A DNA stretch of 64,000 nt from Ignavibacteria bacterium. Its GTDB lineage: Bacteria; Bacteroidota; Ignavibacteria; Kapaibacteriales; UBA4661. The DNA is taken from NCBI GenBank assembly GCA_013298775.1, contig JAAFIV010000004.1, forward strand, positions 62,001-126,000, read 5' to 3'. The notes beneath the pieces were generated by a model. It ran no database searches. It was not told the origin of the DNA and worked only from the letters and a program-made list of their open reading frames with translations. Position numbers and translations under genes: made by a program. Of this stretch, positions 33,115 to 42,953 are shown in pieces (position 1 is the first letter of the stretch; every line of letters starts with the position of its first letter).

Positions 33115-35235
33115 TTATCCTTTTCTCTGCGCTGCTTGAGGCAATTCGACAATAAAACTTGCTCCTTGCCCGCGCTCCGATTCGCACCACACGCGCCCAT
33201 TCATGGCATCGGTGAGGTGTTTTACAATCGCCAAACCCAAACCCGTAGAATGCTCTCCGTTGGTAGGTTGTGCCGAAAGTTTTGCAAATTTAGTAAAAAG
33301 ATGGATTTTATCCTCTTCTGTTAAGCCTGGACCTTCATCTTTTATTTCAATCCGCGTACAGCTCTCCATTTCAAGCTCGGCGGTGCCATTCTGCATCTTT
33401 TCCCATTCCTCACGTGTCCAGATATGATTTGTGCGCAGCACCTCTGCTTCCGAAAGCCGCACAACAACACGCTTTCCTTTGGGAGAATACTTTATCGCAT
33501 TGGAAAGTAAATTTTCAATAATTTCTATCGTTGCCGTTTGGTCGGCATACGCGAGGATTGGTGTGGAGGGAACGTCTGTGGTGATGCGAATATCCTTGAG
33601 AAGAGCCATCTGCTCGAATCTATCAACGACGCTCGTAACAATGAAATTTGCTTGAAAGGTACTCGTGTCGAAGCTGAATTTCCCCGTTTCCAGCGCGTCG
33701 GCACTAATAATTTTCACAATCATTTCAAACATGCGCTTGGCGGTGTCCAAGATGACACCCGACATCGTATGTACAAGCGTTGCTGGGACAAGCGTGTCAT
33801 CGTGGGATTCGTTATGCAATGCCTCCGCAACGCCTTGAATAGCGGACAGCGGATTTTGCAAATCGTGAGCGGTAAGCGCGAGAAGCTGTGTTTTTTCTTT
33901 ATCCATTTCGCGCAAACGGCGGTTCTGCTCGGCAATTTCAAGCTGGGCAGTGCGAAGTTTGGTATTTGCTTCGGCAAGTTCTTCTGCGCGGCGTGCCAGC
34001 ATCATTTCCGAGCGTTGTTTCAAGCGAAAACGATTCGCAAAGAGCAAGAGCGCGATAACAAGCAATACCGCCATGCCAATAAGCATATTCCGCACAAATG
34101 CTTGCTGTTGGACATCTTTTTCGAGCGAAACAATCCGTTGCTCGCGCTGCCCGTACTCGTACTGCGCGTTGTAGAGCGCGGATTGTTTTGCAGATTCTTC
34201 ATTGAAGAGCGAATCGGACATGTTTTTGAACACGCGGTAATATTCCAGCGATTGCTTGTAATTGCCTAAGCGCGAGGAGGTTTCGGCGAGAATCCACAAG
34301 GATTCTTTCATCTGCACGCGGAGCTGCATGGATTGAGCGATATTGTAGGCTTGTTCAGCATTCAAGCGGGCTGGCGTGATTTGTTCGAGTGCGAGATAAA
34401 TGACCCCAATGCGATTTTTCGTTGTGCTGATGTCGGATTCTTGATGCAATTCCTCAAACAGCGCAAGGGCTTTGGAGTAGTATTCAAGCGCAGTTTGGTA
34501 GTTTGCCAATTCTTTGAATTGTAATCCTAAATCTAAATACGTTGCTGCAATGTTGGATTTCGCGCCAATTTTTTCCCACATTTTCAGCGCACGAAGCCCG
34601 TACCCAAGCGACTCCGAGTAGTTTCCCTGCAAATGGCGCACCTGCATCATATTCAGCAAACAATACGCTAAAAGCCGCTCGTCGTTCACCTTCTGCGCAA
34701 GCTGGAATGCGCGTTCCAAGTAATTCGAGGCTTCTTGCGCTTTTTGCTGCGAAATAAAAATACGACCAATCGTATTCAATGAATGCCCGATTTCACGCTC
34801 ATCGCCAGACTTTTCGTCTAATTCCAGTGCTTTAAAAATATGCTCGGTTGCTTTGGGATAATTACCAATATTCCGGTACGCCACGCCGACAAAACGGTGC
34901 GTTCGCGACACATCCGCGAGAATGCCGTATTTCTGCGCCACTTGCAAGGCTTCCTCGCCATAGGTGATAGATGCGAGCGGATCCACTGCGCGTGATTCCC
35001 AGCACAGCGAAAGCAAAATACGATAACGTGAAGAATCGGTGTACTGCGTCAGAATGGCGCGGAGAGAGTCCAGAAGCCGCGTTTGAGCGAGGACAGGCAA
35101 GGAGGATGGCAGGAAGACAAGCAGCAAACAACACACCCATATCACAGGTGTATGCCTCAGCGAGAACCCTGCAACAGCGCGTCTGTGCGAGGATTCTGCG
35201 TGTGAATGGCGTACATGGTGAGAGTAGTGGAGCAT
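33115..35235 (-). CDS. TPR-containing membrane histidine kinase 1
   Basis: 706 aa from the ATG at 35235 (a TTG at 35259 is not preferred). Signal peptide region ends SLPVLAQ, then about eight tetratricopeptide repeats (~60-350), a coiled coil, one membrane helix (~383-401), another coiled coil, HisKA with His457 in TAHDLQNPLSA, and HATPase_c (IENLLSNAIKYSP, DEGPGLT, STGLGLAIVKHL). The H-box has Gln where the others have Lys. By topology the TPRs face outside the cytoplasmic membrane. They probably sense a peptide or protein. No receiver domain is attached. Confidence 0.92.
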   Translation of the reverse strand: MLHYSHHVRHSHAESSHRRAVAGFSLRHTPVIWVCCLLLVFLPSSLPVLAQTRLLDSLRAILTQYTDSSRYRILLSLCWESRAVDPLASITYGEEALQVAQKYGILADVSRTHRFVGVAYRNIGNYPKATEHIFKALELDEKSGDEREIGHSLNTIGRIFISQQKAQEASNYLERAFQLAQKVNDERLLAYCLLNMMQVRHLQGNYSESLGYGLRALKMWEKIGAKSNIAATYLDLGLQFKELANYQTALEYYSKALALFEELHQESDISTTKNRIGVIYLALEQITPARLNAEQAYNIAQSMQLRVQMKESLWILAETSSRLGNYKQSLEYYRVFKNMSDSLFNEESAKQSALYNAQYEYGQREQRIVSLEKDVQQQAFVRNMLIGMAVLLVIALLLFANRFRLKQRSEMMLARRAEELAEANTKLRTAQLEIAEQNRRLREMDKEKTQLLALTAHDLQNPLSAIQGVAEALHNESHDDTLVPATLVHTMSGVILDTAKRMFEMIVKIISADALETGKFSFDTSTFQANFIVTSVVDRFEQMALLKDIRITTDVPSTPILAYADQTATIEIIENLLSNAIKYSPKGKRVVVRLSEAEVLRTNHIWTREEWEKMQNGTAELEMESCTRIEIKDEGPGLTEEDKIHLFTKFAKLSAQPTNGEHSTGLGLAIVKHLTDAMNGRVWCESERGQGASFIVELPQAAQRKG

Positions 35236-35288
35236 AAAAAGAACGATTTTGACGGGCAAAATTCGTAGTGAGTGCGTTGTGTTCGCCC

Positions 35289-36539
35289 TTATTCTTTGGT
35301 GGTTTCTTGGAGAGTTTCTCGGAGAGTTTCTTTGATAATTTCTTGACTAGGCTCTTTGGTGGCTTCGTCCGCAGCCGTCAGTACGGCAGAGCATGGAAAA
35401 TCAACAATAAAATTCGCACCTTCGCCCGCCGTGCTTTCTACGCGAATAGAAGCCCCCATCAGGTCAATGAGCTTTTTGGTGATGGACAAGCCTAAGCCCG
35501 TAGAATGCTCGCCGCCAGTGGGACGGGCAGTGAGTTTTGTAAACTTTTGGAATAAATATTTTTTATCTTCTTCGGTGAAGCCAGGACCTTCATCTTTTAC
35601 GGAAACCCGCACGATATCTTGCTCTGGTGCTTCTTGTGCAATTTTCGCGATAGAAATGCTTACAGCTTTTCCATGCGGCGAGTATTTCACGGCATTCGAG
35701 AAGATATTATCCAGCACTTGTGTCGCCGCAATCGAATCGGTGAAGACCGCAAATTCAGTTTCGTTTTCAGGCACAGATAACGAGAGGCGAATTGATTTAC
35801 TTGTTGCCGCGTGTTCGTAGCGAGAGACAAGGATATCACAGGTTTCGTAGATATTGTGCTTATCTAAATTTAGCGTCATGTTTCCTTCTTCAATGCGGTT
35901 CACATCCAGCAGATTTGCAACAATTTCAAACATGAACTGCGACGACTGCTTGATTTGTTGAGCCATATCGGTAACATCCTGCTCTGAAACCGTAATGTCG
36001 GAGCGCGTCGCGATAAGCTCAGCTAAACCCGTGATGCCGCTAAGAGGATTTTTCAAATCATGTGCTGCAATGCCGAGAAACTCACTCTTTTCGCGATTGA
36101 GAGCTTCCAAGTAATCATTTTGCTGGCGCAATTTTGCTTGCGAACGTTGCAATTCCACGTGAACGTTCACCCGTGCAAGCAATTCTGGTGCGCGGAAAGG
36201 TTTAACGATGTAGTCCATGCCACCCACTTGAAATGCGCGTTGGATATGGGCAGAATCGGAAATGGCGGTAAGAAAAATAACGGGAATCTGCTCCACCGAC
36301 GGCTCTTTTTTCAAGAGTTCACACGTTTCTAGCCCGTTCATTCCGGGCATATTGATATCCAACAAAATCAGGTCTGGTTTCAAGTCCACCGCCAATTTTA
36401 TGCACTCTGGACCAGATTTTGCCGTTGAATGTTTGTAGCCAGCCTTCTTGATAATAGCCGAAGCAATCATCAAGTTTTCATCAACATCATCCACAATCAG
36501 AACATGACCTTTCGTGGCATCCGTAGAAACAACACTCAT
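35289..36539 (-). CDS. Receiver-histidine kinase (REC-HK) 2
   Basis: 416 aa from the ATG at 36539 (the TTG at 36551 is less likely). Receiver at 1-125 with VDD, Asp61 in LLDINMP, Lys in IVKPF; HisKA with His160 in AAHDLKNPLSG; HATPase_c with DNIFSNAVKYSP, DEGPGFT and STGLGLSITKK. The C-terminus ends in a Lys/Glu/Thr-rich tail (about 25 residues) that includes a 12-bp tandem duplication. Same plan as REC-HK 1 but the sequence has diverged, so this is an older paralogue. No output domain. Confidence 0.93.
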   Translation of the reverse strand: MSVVSTDATKGHVLIVDDVDENLMIASAIIKKAGYKHSTAKSGPECIKLAVDLKPDLILLDINMPGMNGLETCELLKKEPSVEQIPVIFLTAISDSAHIQRAFQVGGMDYIVKPFRAPELLARVNVHVELQRSQAKLRQQNDYLEALNREKSEFLGIAAHDLKNPLSGITGLAELIATRSDITVSEQDVTDMAQQIKQSSQFMFEIVANLLDVNRIEEGNMTLNLDKHNIYETCDILVSRYEHAATSKSIRLSLSVPENETEFAVFTDSIAATQVLDNIFSNAVKYSPHGKAVSISIAKIAQEAPEQDIVRVSVKDEGPGFTEEDKKYLFQKFTKLTARPTGGEHSTGLGLSITKKLIDLMGASIRVESTAGEGANFIVDFPCSAVLTAADEATKEPSQEIIKETLRETLQETTKE

Positions 36540-36714
36540 AACAATTTCCAATAAATTCGAGAACCAACAAAATCATAGTTTAGGACGGCATCCGCAGCTC
36601 TTTAGCACGAGGTACTCTCAAGGAACGTTGAGAATTGTGTGTAATCTAACTTTCTGGTAGCACAGACACTTGTACACGCTAAAATCCCTGGGAAGCTGGT
36701 AAAATCAGGCTTTA

Positions 36715-36790
36715 GTGGCACAGACATTCTTGTCTGTGTTTTCCACCTGAACCCCGCACTAACACTCACAGATAAGAATGTCTGTGCCAC
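36715..36790. repeat. Dispersed TGTCTGTGCCAC hairpin
   Basis: Arms at 36715-36738 and 36767-36790 are 24-nt inverted repeats with one mismatch. Half-copies with the same sequence precede it at 36656-36675. Sits between two REC-kinase genes. Confidence 0.8.
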
Positions 36791-36876
36791 CACTGAAGAA
36801 ATTTTTGTTGTGTACAAAGAATGCAAAACACCCTTGTTTGCATCATACAACGCAGAAAACGTATTTGGCAAAGATG

Positions 36877-38097
36877 TTACTTGCGCGAACGAGGGAACTG
36901 CACAATAAAGCGCAATGCTGTTGCTGTTCCACTGGCTGCATTGCTAGAGATATTTTCTGCCGTTTCGTGCCACACCGTGCCTTGCATCGCCTCAACCAGA
37001 CGCTTGACAATAAACAATCCTAAGCCCGTCGAGCTTTCGCCCCCCGTCGGGCGATTAGAGAGCTTTCCGAATTTACTAAAAAGTTTTTGTTTTTCTTGCT
37101 CCGAGAGAAAACTTGTTTGATTTTGGATGGAAATTTGTACCATTTCGTCGTTGTTTTCGTCGTCGGTGTCGGTCGTGGAATTACGAAGTTGCTTGCGTTG
37201 TACGCGCTCAAGGACAACATGCACGGATTGTTCTGGGGGCGAAAATTTGACAGCATTGGAAATAAGATTGTCAAAAATTTGGCGCAACATGACTGTATCG
37301 GCATCAATAGCAAATGTTCCTTCGGGGCGCGTCATTTCTAGGCGTATCAGCTTTTCCTTTGCACGGTCGTCGTACTCTTGTATTACTTTTGCAAGCGTTT
37401 CATTCACATCAATGCACATGATATTCGGCATAATTTCACCGGATTCAATTTTATTGATGTCCAGCAAGTTACCGATAATATCTGTCATACGCCGAGCAGT
37501 ATCGTAAATTGCACCAACATTTTTCAAAATATTATCTGCCGTCATTTTTGCAAAGTGTTTTTTGATAATCACACTTGCCGTCATGATAGACGCAATCGGG
37601 TTCTTGAGGTCGTGTGCTGCAATCGAAAGCAAATTATTTTTCTCTTCGTTCAATTGAATAAGCTGCTCGTTATTAAACGCAAGCTCATTGCGCATATCAG
37701 CGAGCGACAAGTGAACGTGGACGCGCGAACACATTTCCTGTGCGTGAAAAGGCTTGGTGATATAGTCCACGCCGCCAGCATCGAAGCCCTTTGTCATAGA
37801 GCGGACATCGGCAATAGCGGTAATGAAAATGACAGGGATATTTTCTGTTGCGGGATTTTCCTTCAGGACTTTGCAGAACGTGAAACCGTCCATCATCGGC
37901 ATCATTACGTCGGAGAGAATCAAGTTCGGAAGCGGCTTTTGCGCTTGTGGGCGGGCTTTGCAAAATTCCAATGCTTCCTCGCCTGAATGCACTGTTGCTG
38001 TTTGGTAGCCTTCACCGCGCAAGATTTCACTCGCAATAAGCAAGTTTTCTTCGTGGTCATCAACAATCAAAATAAGCTGGTCGAATGGATTCATCAT
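36877..38097 (-). CDS. Receiver-histidine kinase (REC-HK) 3
   Basis: 406 aa. Receiver at 1-130 with VDDHEEN, Asp63 in LSDVMMP, Lys in YITKPF; a coiled coil; HisKA with His162 in AAHDLKNPIAS; HATPase_c with DNLISNAVKFSP and a G-box STGLGLFIVKRL. The loop between the N- and G-boxes contains an acidic insert (TTDTDDENND). Start is ATG at 38097 or 38094. Same receiver-first plan as the two downstream REC-HKs but the most diverged of the three. No output domain. A GC-rich palindrome lies 29 bp upstream. Confidence 0.92.
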   Translation of the reverse strand: MMNPFDQLILIVDDHEENLLIASEILRGEGYQTATVHSGEEALEFCKARPQAQKPLPNLILSDVMMPMMDGFTFCKVLKENPATENIPVIFITAIADVRSMTKGFDAGGVDYITKPFHAQEMCSRVHVHLSLADMRNELAFNNEQLIQLNEEKNNLLSIAAHDLKNPIASIMTASVIIKKHFAKMTADNILKNVGAIYDTARRMTDIIGNLLDINKIESGEIMPNIMCIDVNETLAKVIQEYDDRAKEKLIRLEMTRPEGTFAIDADTVMLRQIFDNLISNAVKFSPPEQSVHVVLERVQRKQLRNSTTDTDDENNDEMVQISIQNQTSFLSEQEKQKLFSKFGKLSNRPTGGESSTGLGLFIVKRLVEAMQGTVWHETAENISSNAASGTATALRFIVQFPRSRK

Positions 38098-38125
38098 AGC
38101 AGTACGGGCAATGGTATGAGTAAGG

Positions 38126-38269
38126 TAACTGGTCAGTATTATCCCGTCGGGCGGTTTCTTGACCGTCCGGCGGGTGCTTCTATCGGACTAAAGTGTCGCA
38201 TATACACTCGCCGGACGGCTACTACACTTGTGATAACAGCCGCCCGACGAGAAGACACCTGACCAGTTA
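38126..38269. repeat. GC-rich nested palindrome, copy 2
   Basis: Outer arms TAACTGGTCAG (38126-38136) and CTGACCAGTTA (38259-38269) are perfect. Inside are CCCGTCGGGCGG, GCCGTCCGGCG-type and mirror blocks. Same family as 27225 and 62163. Confidence 0.82.
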
Positions 38270-38443
38270 CTGAGTAAGAACAATGCGGCGAGTGAGGAAG
38301 AGAGGCAATTGGTAAGGTTGTGATGTTTGAACACAGACGAAGCCGAGATTGAAAGGATTTTTATCCTCAACATCCTCTGTGAATCCTCACATCCGCGTCC
38401 CCACATCACAACCTGAGCAGCCGCGAATGGTGATTACATTGTC

Positions 38444-40873
38444 TTACAACTCCTTCGCCAAAGGCACGGTAAAGGCAAAGATTGTACCTTGTCCTTGCAC
38501 ACTTTCTACACGGATTTTACCTTTATTTTTCTCAACTAACTCTTTACAAAGAATCAGTCCTAAGCCGCTTCCTGTCTCGTCTTCAGTGCCTTTTGTTGTG
38601 TGAACAACGTCAATGCGGAAGAGTTTTTTTGCATCCTCCGCGCTCATGCCCACACCCGTATCGCGCACTTGGACTTCAATCATTTTTGCATTGGTGGCAA
38701 TGGGAACGGCTTCAATGCTGACTGTGCCGCCAGAAGGGGTGAATTTAAGCGCATTCGACACAAGATTCTGCACCACCGAGCGAATCATATTTTCATCAAT
38801 AAAGACCGCAACCTCTGGTAAAACCTTGTTTTCCAAGGTCAAGCCTTTTGCCGTCGCAGCCTCGCGCATCAGCATTTCTACCGAACCAGAAATTTCGGTG
38901 AGCTGCATCACGTTTGGCTTGTACTCCATGCGTCCAGTGTGTGCCTGCGCCCACTTGAGGAGATTTTCCATGAAGTCGTACACGTTTTGCGTTTGCTGGT
39001 GCATTGCGCTGGCAAGTTCGACTAAATCTTCACTCGAAAGGTCTTGAATGCCTTCGGAAATGAGCTTGGAAATACCGATAAGCGACGAAAAAGGACTACG
39101 CAAGTCGTGAGAAATAATCGAAAAGAATTTATCTTTGCTTCGGTTGATGTCTTCCAATTCACGCTGCTTCTGCATCATTTCACCGTTCAATTGCAACAGC
39201 AAGTCCGATTGCCGCTCCAATGCTTCTCGATGCTCGGCAACAAGCGTCGTGTAATGCGTCATGTTTGCTTCAGCATTCTTGCGCTCGGAAATATCTTCCA
39301 ACATCCGAATTACGAAAAGAGGGCGTTGTTGCTTGTCGCGCACGACCGACGAGGTAAGATTTATCCAAATCGGCGTGTTATCTTTGCGGATATACTGCAA
39401 TTCCAGCGACAAAGAATCTATCGCGCCTGTGAGCAATTCGTAAAACAATTCTTCACTGCGGTCGCGGAAATCGGGGTGAACGCAACTGAGGAAATCCAAC
39501 GTTGTCAGCTCTTCAGACGAGTAGCCAAGCAGCTTTGCAAGGCGTTCATTGTGGCTGAGGAGTTTTCCTTGCGGGTTCAAAACCGAGATAGCAAGCGGCG
39601 CACGGTCAAAAATTGTGCGAAAGCGTGCCTCGCTCTGACGCAAGGTTTGCTCGGCAAGTTGGCGTTCAAAGGCAGAGACGAGGATTTCCGCATTCAAGCG
39701 CAGCATACGCACTTCTTCTTTTGTCCACACGCGTTCTTCGCGCACCGCACTCATTCCCAGCATTCCCACAACGTTTCCGCTAATGTGAAGCGGCACTGCC
39801 AAAAGCGATTGTGTCCCGACGCTCTCCAGCGCATGGCGCAAACGCTCGGCTTCGGGCGGAAGCGTGTCTATTCGAGCGATTTGGATGGAACGAAGTTGGT
39901 TCAAGCGTTCAAAGCCCCACGCAAGCTCATTGGTGTCAATATGAGAAACCGCAAACTGCGGCACGTTGGGCGAACACCAATCGTAGCTGCGGTGCAAGAC
40001 TTCTGCTGTATGCTCAAAATGCGGCGCGAGAAACACATACACGCGGTCGGTGTTGGTTGTTTGCCCGATAAGTGCTAATGCGTTATTGATGGCACTATCA
40101 ATGTCGCGGACGCTGGCTTTGGCGAAATCACGGGAGATATTGGCGGTTACTTTATCCAGACTGGTGCGATATTCCAACAAATTCTGCAAATCGCGCACGG
40201 ACTGAAGGTCGTGGAGATAGCCTAAAATCGTGCTTGGCAGCCCCTGTTCGTTTCGCTCCAAAACGTAGCGTCGGTCGTGAATCCAGCGATACGAGCCGTC
40301 GGCGCACTGCATACGGCATTGCACTTCAAAGAATGGTGAAAATGCTTCATTCGCGAGAGGAGTTCCTTGCGAAACCCGCTCCATTGCTTGCTCGAATTGT
40401 TCCATAACGCTTGCACGCTCGTCTGGATGGAGCAAGGAATTTACAACGCTTGTGCCGCCTTGTGTAAAACGCTCTACGGAAAAGCCGTATCGTGTAACAG
40501 CTTGATTTGCATATACATAGCGGCGTTCTTGAACGTCGTATAGATACACCACATCGGGCAGCACGTCGTCAATCAAGCGTGCAAGCCATTGGTCTTGTGC
40601 AATACGCGCTGCGAGGTCGCCGTGCGCACGAGGTTTTCCCGCGCCAAACGGCACGTGAATTCCAGAAGGCATGGGGGTTCCTATCCCGCCTGCGCTCAAA
40701 AATTCCTGCAAGCGTTCAAAGGATTCATCATCCTTGCAAAATTGACGTAATTGCTGAACATAAGAAGTGGTCATACTATCTATCCATCGGCGTTGTGTTG
40801 GCGCGATGTTCGTAAGCGGAAGAGAAAAATTGTTTCCGCGCGTCGTAACGCCGGATTGTGTTTGGGAGCGCAT
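38444..40873 (-). CDS. PAS-GAF-PAS sensor histidine kinase
   Basis: 809 aa from the ATG at 40873; a GTG at 40909 and a later ATG at 40774 are alternatives. Domains: N-terminal PAS (~100-240, PDVVYLYDVQ...WIHDRRYV), GAF (~260-410, LLAVPLHISGNVVG), second PAS (~430-545, FRTIFDRAPLAISVLNPQ) with PAC-like WINLTSSVVRD, coiled coil, HisKA with His589 in SHDLRSPFSS, HATPase_c with QNLVSNALKFTP and SGLGLILCKELV. Cytoplasmic and with no membrane segment; it would sense a small molecule, redox or light cue. The H-box HDLRSP differs from the HDLKNP type of its neighbours. No receiver domain. Confidence 0.92.
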   Translation of the reverse strand: MRSQTQSGVTTRGNNFSLPLTNIAPTQRRWIDSMTTSYVQQLRQFCKDDESFERLQEFLSAGGIGTPMPSGIHVPFGAGKPRAHGDLAARIAQDQWLARLIDDVLPDVVYLYDVQERRYVYANQAVTRYGFSVERFTQGGTSVVNSLLHPDERASVMEQFEQAMERVSQGTPLANEAFSPFFEVQCRMQCADGSYRWIHDRRYVLERNEQGLPSTILGYLHDLQSVRDLQNLLEYRTSLDKVTANISRDFAKASVRDIDSAINNALALIGQTTNTDRVYVFLAPHFEHTAEVLHRSYDWCSPNVPQFAVSHIDTNELAWGFERLNQLRSIQIARIDTLPPEAERLRHALESVGTQSLLAVPLHISGNVVGMLGMSAVREERVWTKEEVRMLRLNAEILVSAFERQLAEQTLRQSEARFRTIFDRAPLAISVLNPQGKLLSHNERLAKLLGYSSEELTTLDFLSCVHPDFRDRSEELFYELLTGAIDSLSLELQYIRKDNTPIWINLTSSVVRDKQQRPLFVIRMLEDISERKNAEANMTHYTTLVAEHREALERQSDLLLQLNGEMMQKQRELEDINRSKDKFFSIISHDLRSPFSSLIGISKLISEGIQDLSSEDLVELASAMHQQTQNVYDFMENLLKWAQAHTGRMEYKPNVMQLTEISGSVEMLMREAATAKGLTLENKVLPEVAVFIDENMIRSVVQNLVSNALKFTPSGGTVSIEAVPIATNAKMIEVQVRDTGVGMSAEDAKKLFRIDVVHTTKGTEDETGSGLGLILCKELVEKNKGKIRVESVQGQGTIFAFTVPLAKEL

Positions 40874-41304
40874 AGTTTCGTCGAAAAATCTAACAAGAGT
40901 TGATGACACTCCGCTAGAGAGTGTTCAGAGAAGGTATTTGAAGACTTGATACTTGTGCATCTGGCGTACACACTGCTTTGTACGTCAAATGCGAACAGAG
41001 CAAGGGAGAATTGTGCGTTCAAGATGTACAAATATACACATTCTGTGAACAATTCGACGAAAAAAACTCAGATTTAGTGTAGAATCAAAATGTGTGAAGA
41101 GAAAAATGTACCGAAGGACATGATTTTGACATTACGTTGTACATTACGCAGTGATAGCGAAAAATGTGGGCAAAGAACGTGGCTGTGACAATGGAAAGGA
41201 TATTGAGAATGGAAAAAAGTCCTCAACATCCTGAGAGTCTGGGCTTCATTCGCGTTCCGCATCATTATTTGCTTGATTCAAGAGCTATATATTTCATTCT
41301 TCTG
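40874..41304. other. Intergenic region upstream of the PAS-GAF kinase
   Basis: About 430 bases between the DnaJ stop and the kinase start, both on the minus strand. AT-rich with no repeat family, clear promoter consensus, hairpin of note or RNA gene recognised. Confidence 0.4.
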
Positions 41305-42519
41305 CTACAACAAACGCATTTTGGAAAGCTGCCGGAACAGCTCACGTTCTTTTTCGGTGAGTGATTTTGGTATATTTACCAGTAGTCGGGCGTATAAGTC
41401 GCCGCGTTGGTCTTGCATTGCGTAGCGCGGCATTCCCAAGCCTTTTAAGCGAAGTTTTGTTCCCGTTTGCGACTCCGGTGCGACTTTCAGTTTTACTTTG
41501 CCAGAGAAGGTCTGTATTTCTACCTCTCCGCCCAAAATTGCCGTATAGAGCGGCACATTTACTTCCGTTTCTAAATCATCTCCCCTGCGCGTATAGCGGA
41601 CATCAGCTTGGATATTGATTTGAACATGAATATCAGAGAGTTTATCGGAGAGTTTTCCCGTATTTTTTGTTTCTGTTTGCGAAGAATCATTTGCTGTTGA
41701 AGTGTTTGCTGTTGAAGTGTTTGCTGTTGAAGTGTTTGCTGTTGAAGCGTTTGCTGTTGAAGCGTTTGCTGCTGAAGCGTCTTTTGATGCGCTTTGGAGA
41801 TTCGGATTCGGGATTTTCAGTTTTTTCCCATGCTCAATACCAGGCTTGATATTGAGTTGGACCTTTTTTCCTTGCACAGTAATCGTTTTTTGTGTGCCTA
41901 CATACGCTTCCTGCAAGCTAATATCCAGCATGATGGTGTTATCTGACTGATTATTTTTTCCGAACACGGAGCCAAAAATATCGGAAAATCCGCCATTGCC
42001 AGAAAAGTTAGGATTGTTCTTGGTTTTGCTGAAGACATCGCCGAAATCAAATTTGCTGCCGCTCGCGCCACTTCCATTTCCACCGAAACCGCTTCCTTGC
42101 GCACTTCCCGAAGCATTGCTTCCAAAATTACTGGATGCTCCAGCTCCAGCACCATTGCCAGAAGAAGCATTTCCCCCAAACCCGCTTCCAAAGCCACTTC
42201 CCGCACCTGTTGGGCGCGATGAAAACCCACTTGCTCCCGTCGGGCGCGTGGTGCTACGGCGTTGGCTTGCTGCGCCAAATCCTGTCCCAGAATAGCGTTG
42301 CCAATTCGCGCCGTAGCGGTCGTATTGGCGGCGTTTATCCACGTCGCCAAGCACTTCGTAGGCTTCGTTTATTTCTTTGAATTTTCGCTCTGCATTGTTG
42401 TCGTTGGGATGCGTATCGGGGTGATATTGCCGAGCAAGACCACGAAAGGCTTTTTTTATTTCTTCCGCCGTGGCATAGCGCGGCACACCAAGTGTTTGGT
42501 AGTAATCTTTGGAATCCAT
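41305..42519 (-). CDS. DnaJ/CbpA-type J-domain co-chaperone with repeat linker
   Basis: 404 aa from the ATG at 42519. J domain at 1-70 with HPD at 33-35, a Gly/Ser/Ala-rich linker (~75-165), then the beta-sheet substrate-binding domains of DnaJ/CbpA ([47 protein letters not shown]). It lacks the CxxCxGxG zinc fingers, so it is CbpA-type. It works with an Hsp70 (DnaK) not in this window. A second, unusual linker (~245-275) is made by six 15-bp repeats encoding (A-N-A/T-S-T)n. The position amid the kinases may be incidental. Confidence 0.9.
   Translation of the reverse strand: MDSKDYYQTLGVPRYATAEEIKKAFRGLARQYHPDTHPNDNNAERKFKEINEAYEVLGDVDKRRQYDRYGANWQRYSGTGFGAASQRRSTTRPTGASGFSSRPTGAGSGFGSGFGGNASSGNGAGAGASSNFGSNASGSAQGSGFGGNGSGASGSKFDFGDVFSKTKNNPNFSGNGGFSDIFGSVFGKNNQSDNTIMLDISLQEAYVGTQKTITVQGKKVQLNIKPGIEHGKKLKIPNPNLQSASKDASAANASTANASTANTSTANTSTANTSTANDSSQTETKNTGKLSDKLSDIHVQINIQADVRYTRRGDDLETEVNVPLYTAILGGEVEIQTFSGKVKLKVAPESQTGTKLRLKGLGMPRYAMQDQRGDLYARLLVNIPKSLTEKERELFRQLSKMRLL
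41691..41780. repeat. 15-bp coding tandem repeat in the DnaJ gene
   Basis: Six consecutive copies of a 15-bp unit (TTGCTGTTGAAGTGT and variants) give a 30-residue Ala/Asn/Ser/Thr tract. A likely variable-number locus that keeps frame. Confidence 0.85.
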
Positions 42520-42953
42520 CAAAACCTCTTTATGCTACAAAATCTTTGCTACAAATCTTTGTTACAAATCTTTGCTACAAGCTGCTCCTACAAGCGAGGT
42601 GCTGCAACTTCTGGAAAAATAAGGACAAACGGATAATGCTTGGAATGACTGCTGCGCGTACAATTTACTTCCGTTTTTGATATTGTGAAAGCATTTTATC
42701 GTGGAAATTCCGACAAAACAAAAAGTGCAACAACAAGCAAAAAACGCCCGTACAATCTCATATCAATCTCATAATACACTGCTCAAAAAACGCGCCAATA
42801 AACTGGTAAAATCAAGCGGATATTTGTTGGAATGCTCTTTGGGTTGTAAATTAGCCATCTTAGCCGCCACACCTTCTTACGGAACATTCTTACAGAATTT
42901 TTTGACGGAATTTTTACGAAACTTCGACCAACGTATTTTTTACTCTTTACTCT
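42520..42953. other. Divergent intergenic region (DnaJ / RND adaptor)
   Basis: 434 bases between genes on opposite strands. At 42534-42573 a 13-14-bp unit, GCTACAAATCTTT with variants, occurs three times in tandem with a fourth partial, directly in the DnaJ leader. The remaining part shows no hairpin, consensus promoter or RNA gene I can support. Confidence 0.5.

Noticed and set aside
31695-40873. Treating REC-HKs as ordinary two-component response regulators
   Set aside because: Each has HisKA and HATPase_c after the receiver and no DNA-binding domain.
42520-42953. Reading the RND adaptor as part of a full efflux operon
   Set aside because: The neighbouring frames on both sides are a DnaJ protein on the other strand and a quinone oxidoreductase; no pump motif was found.
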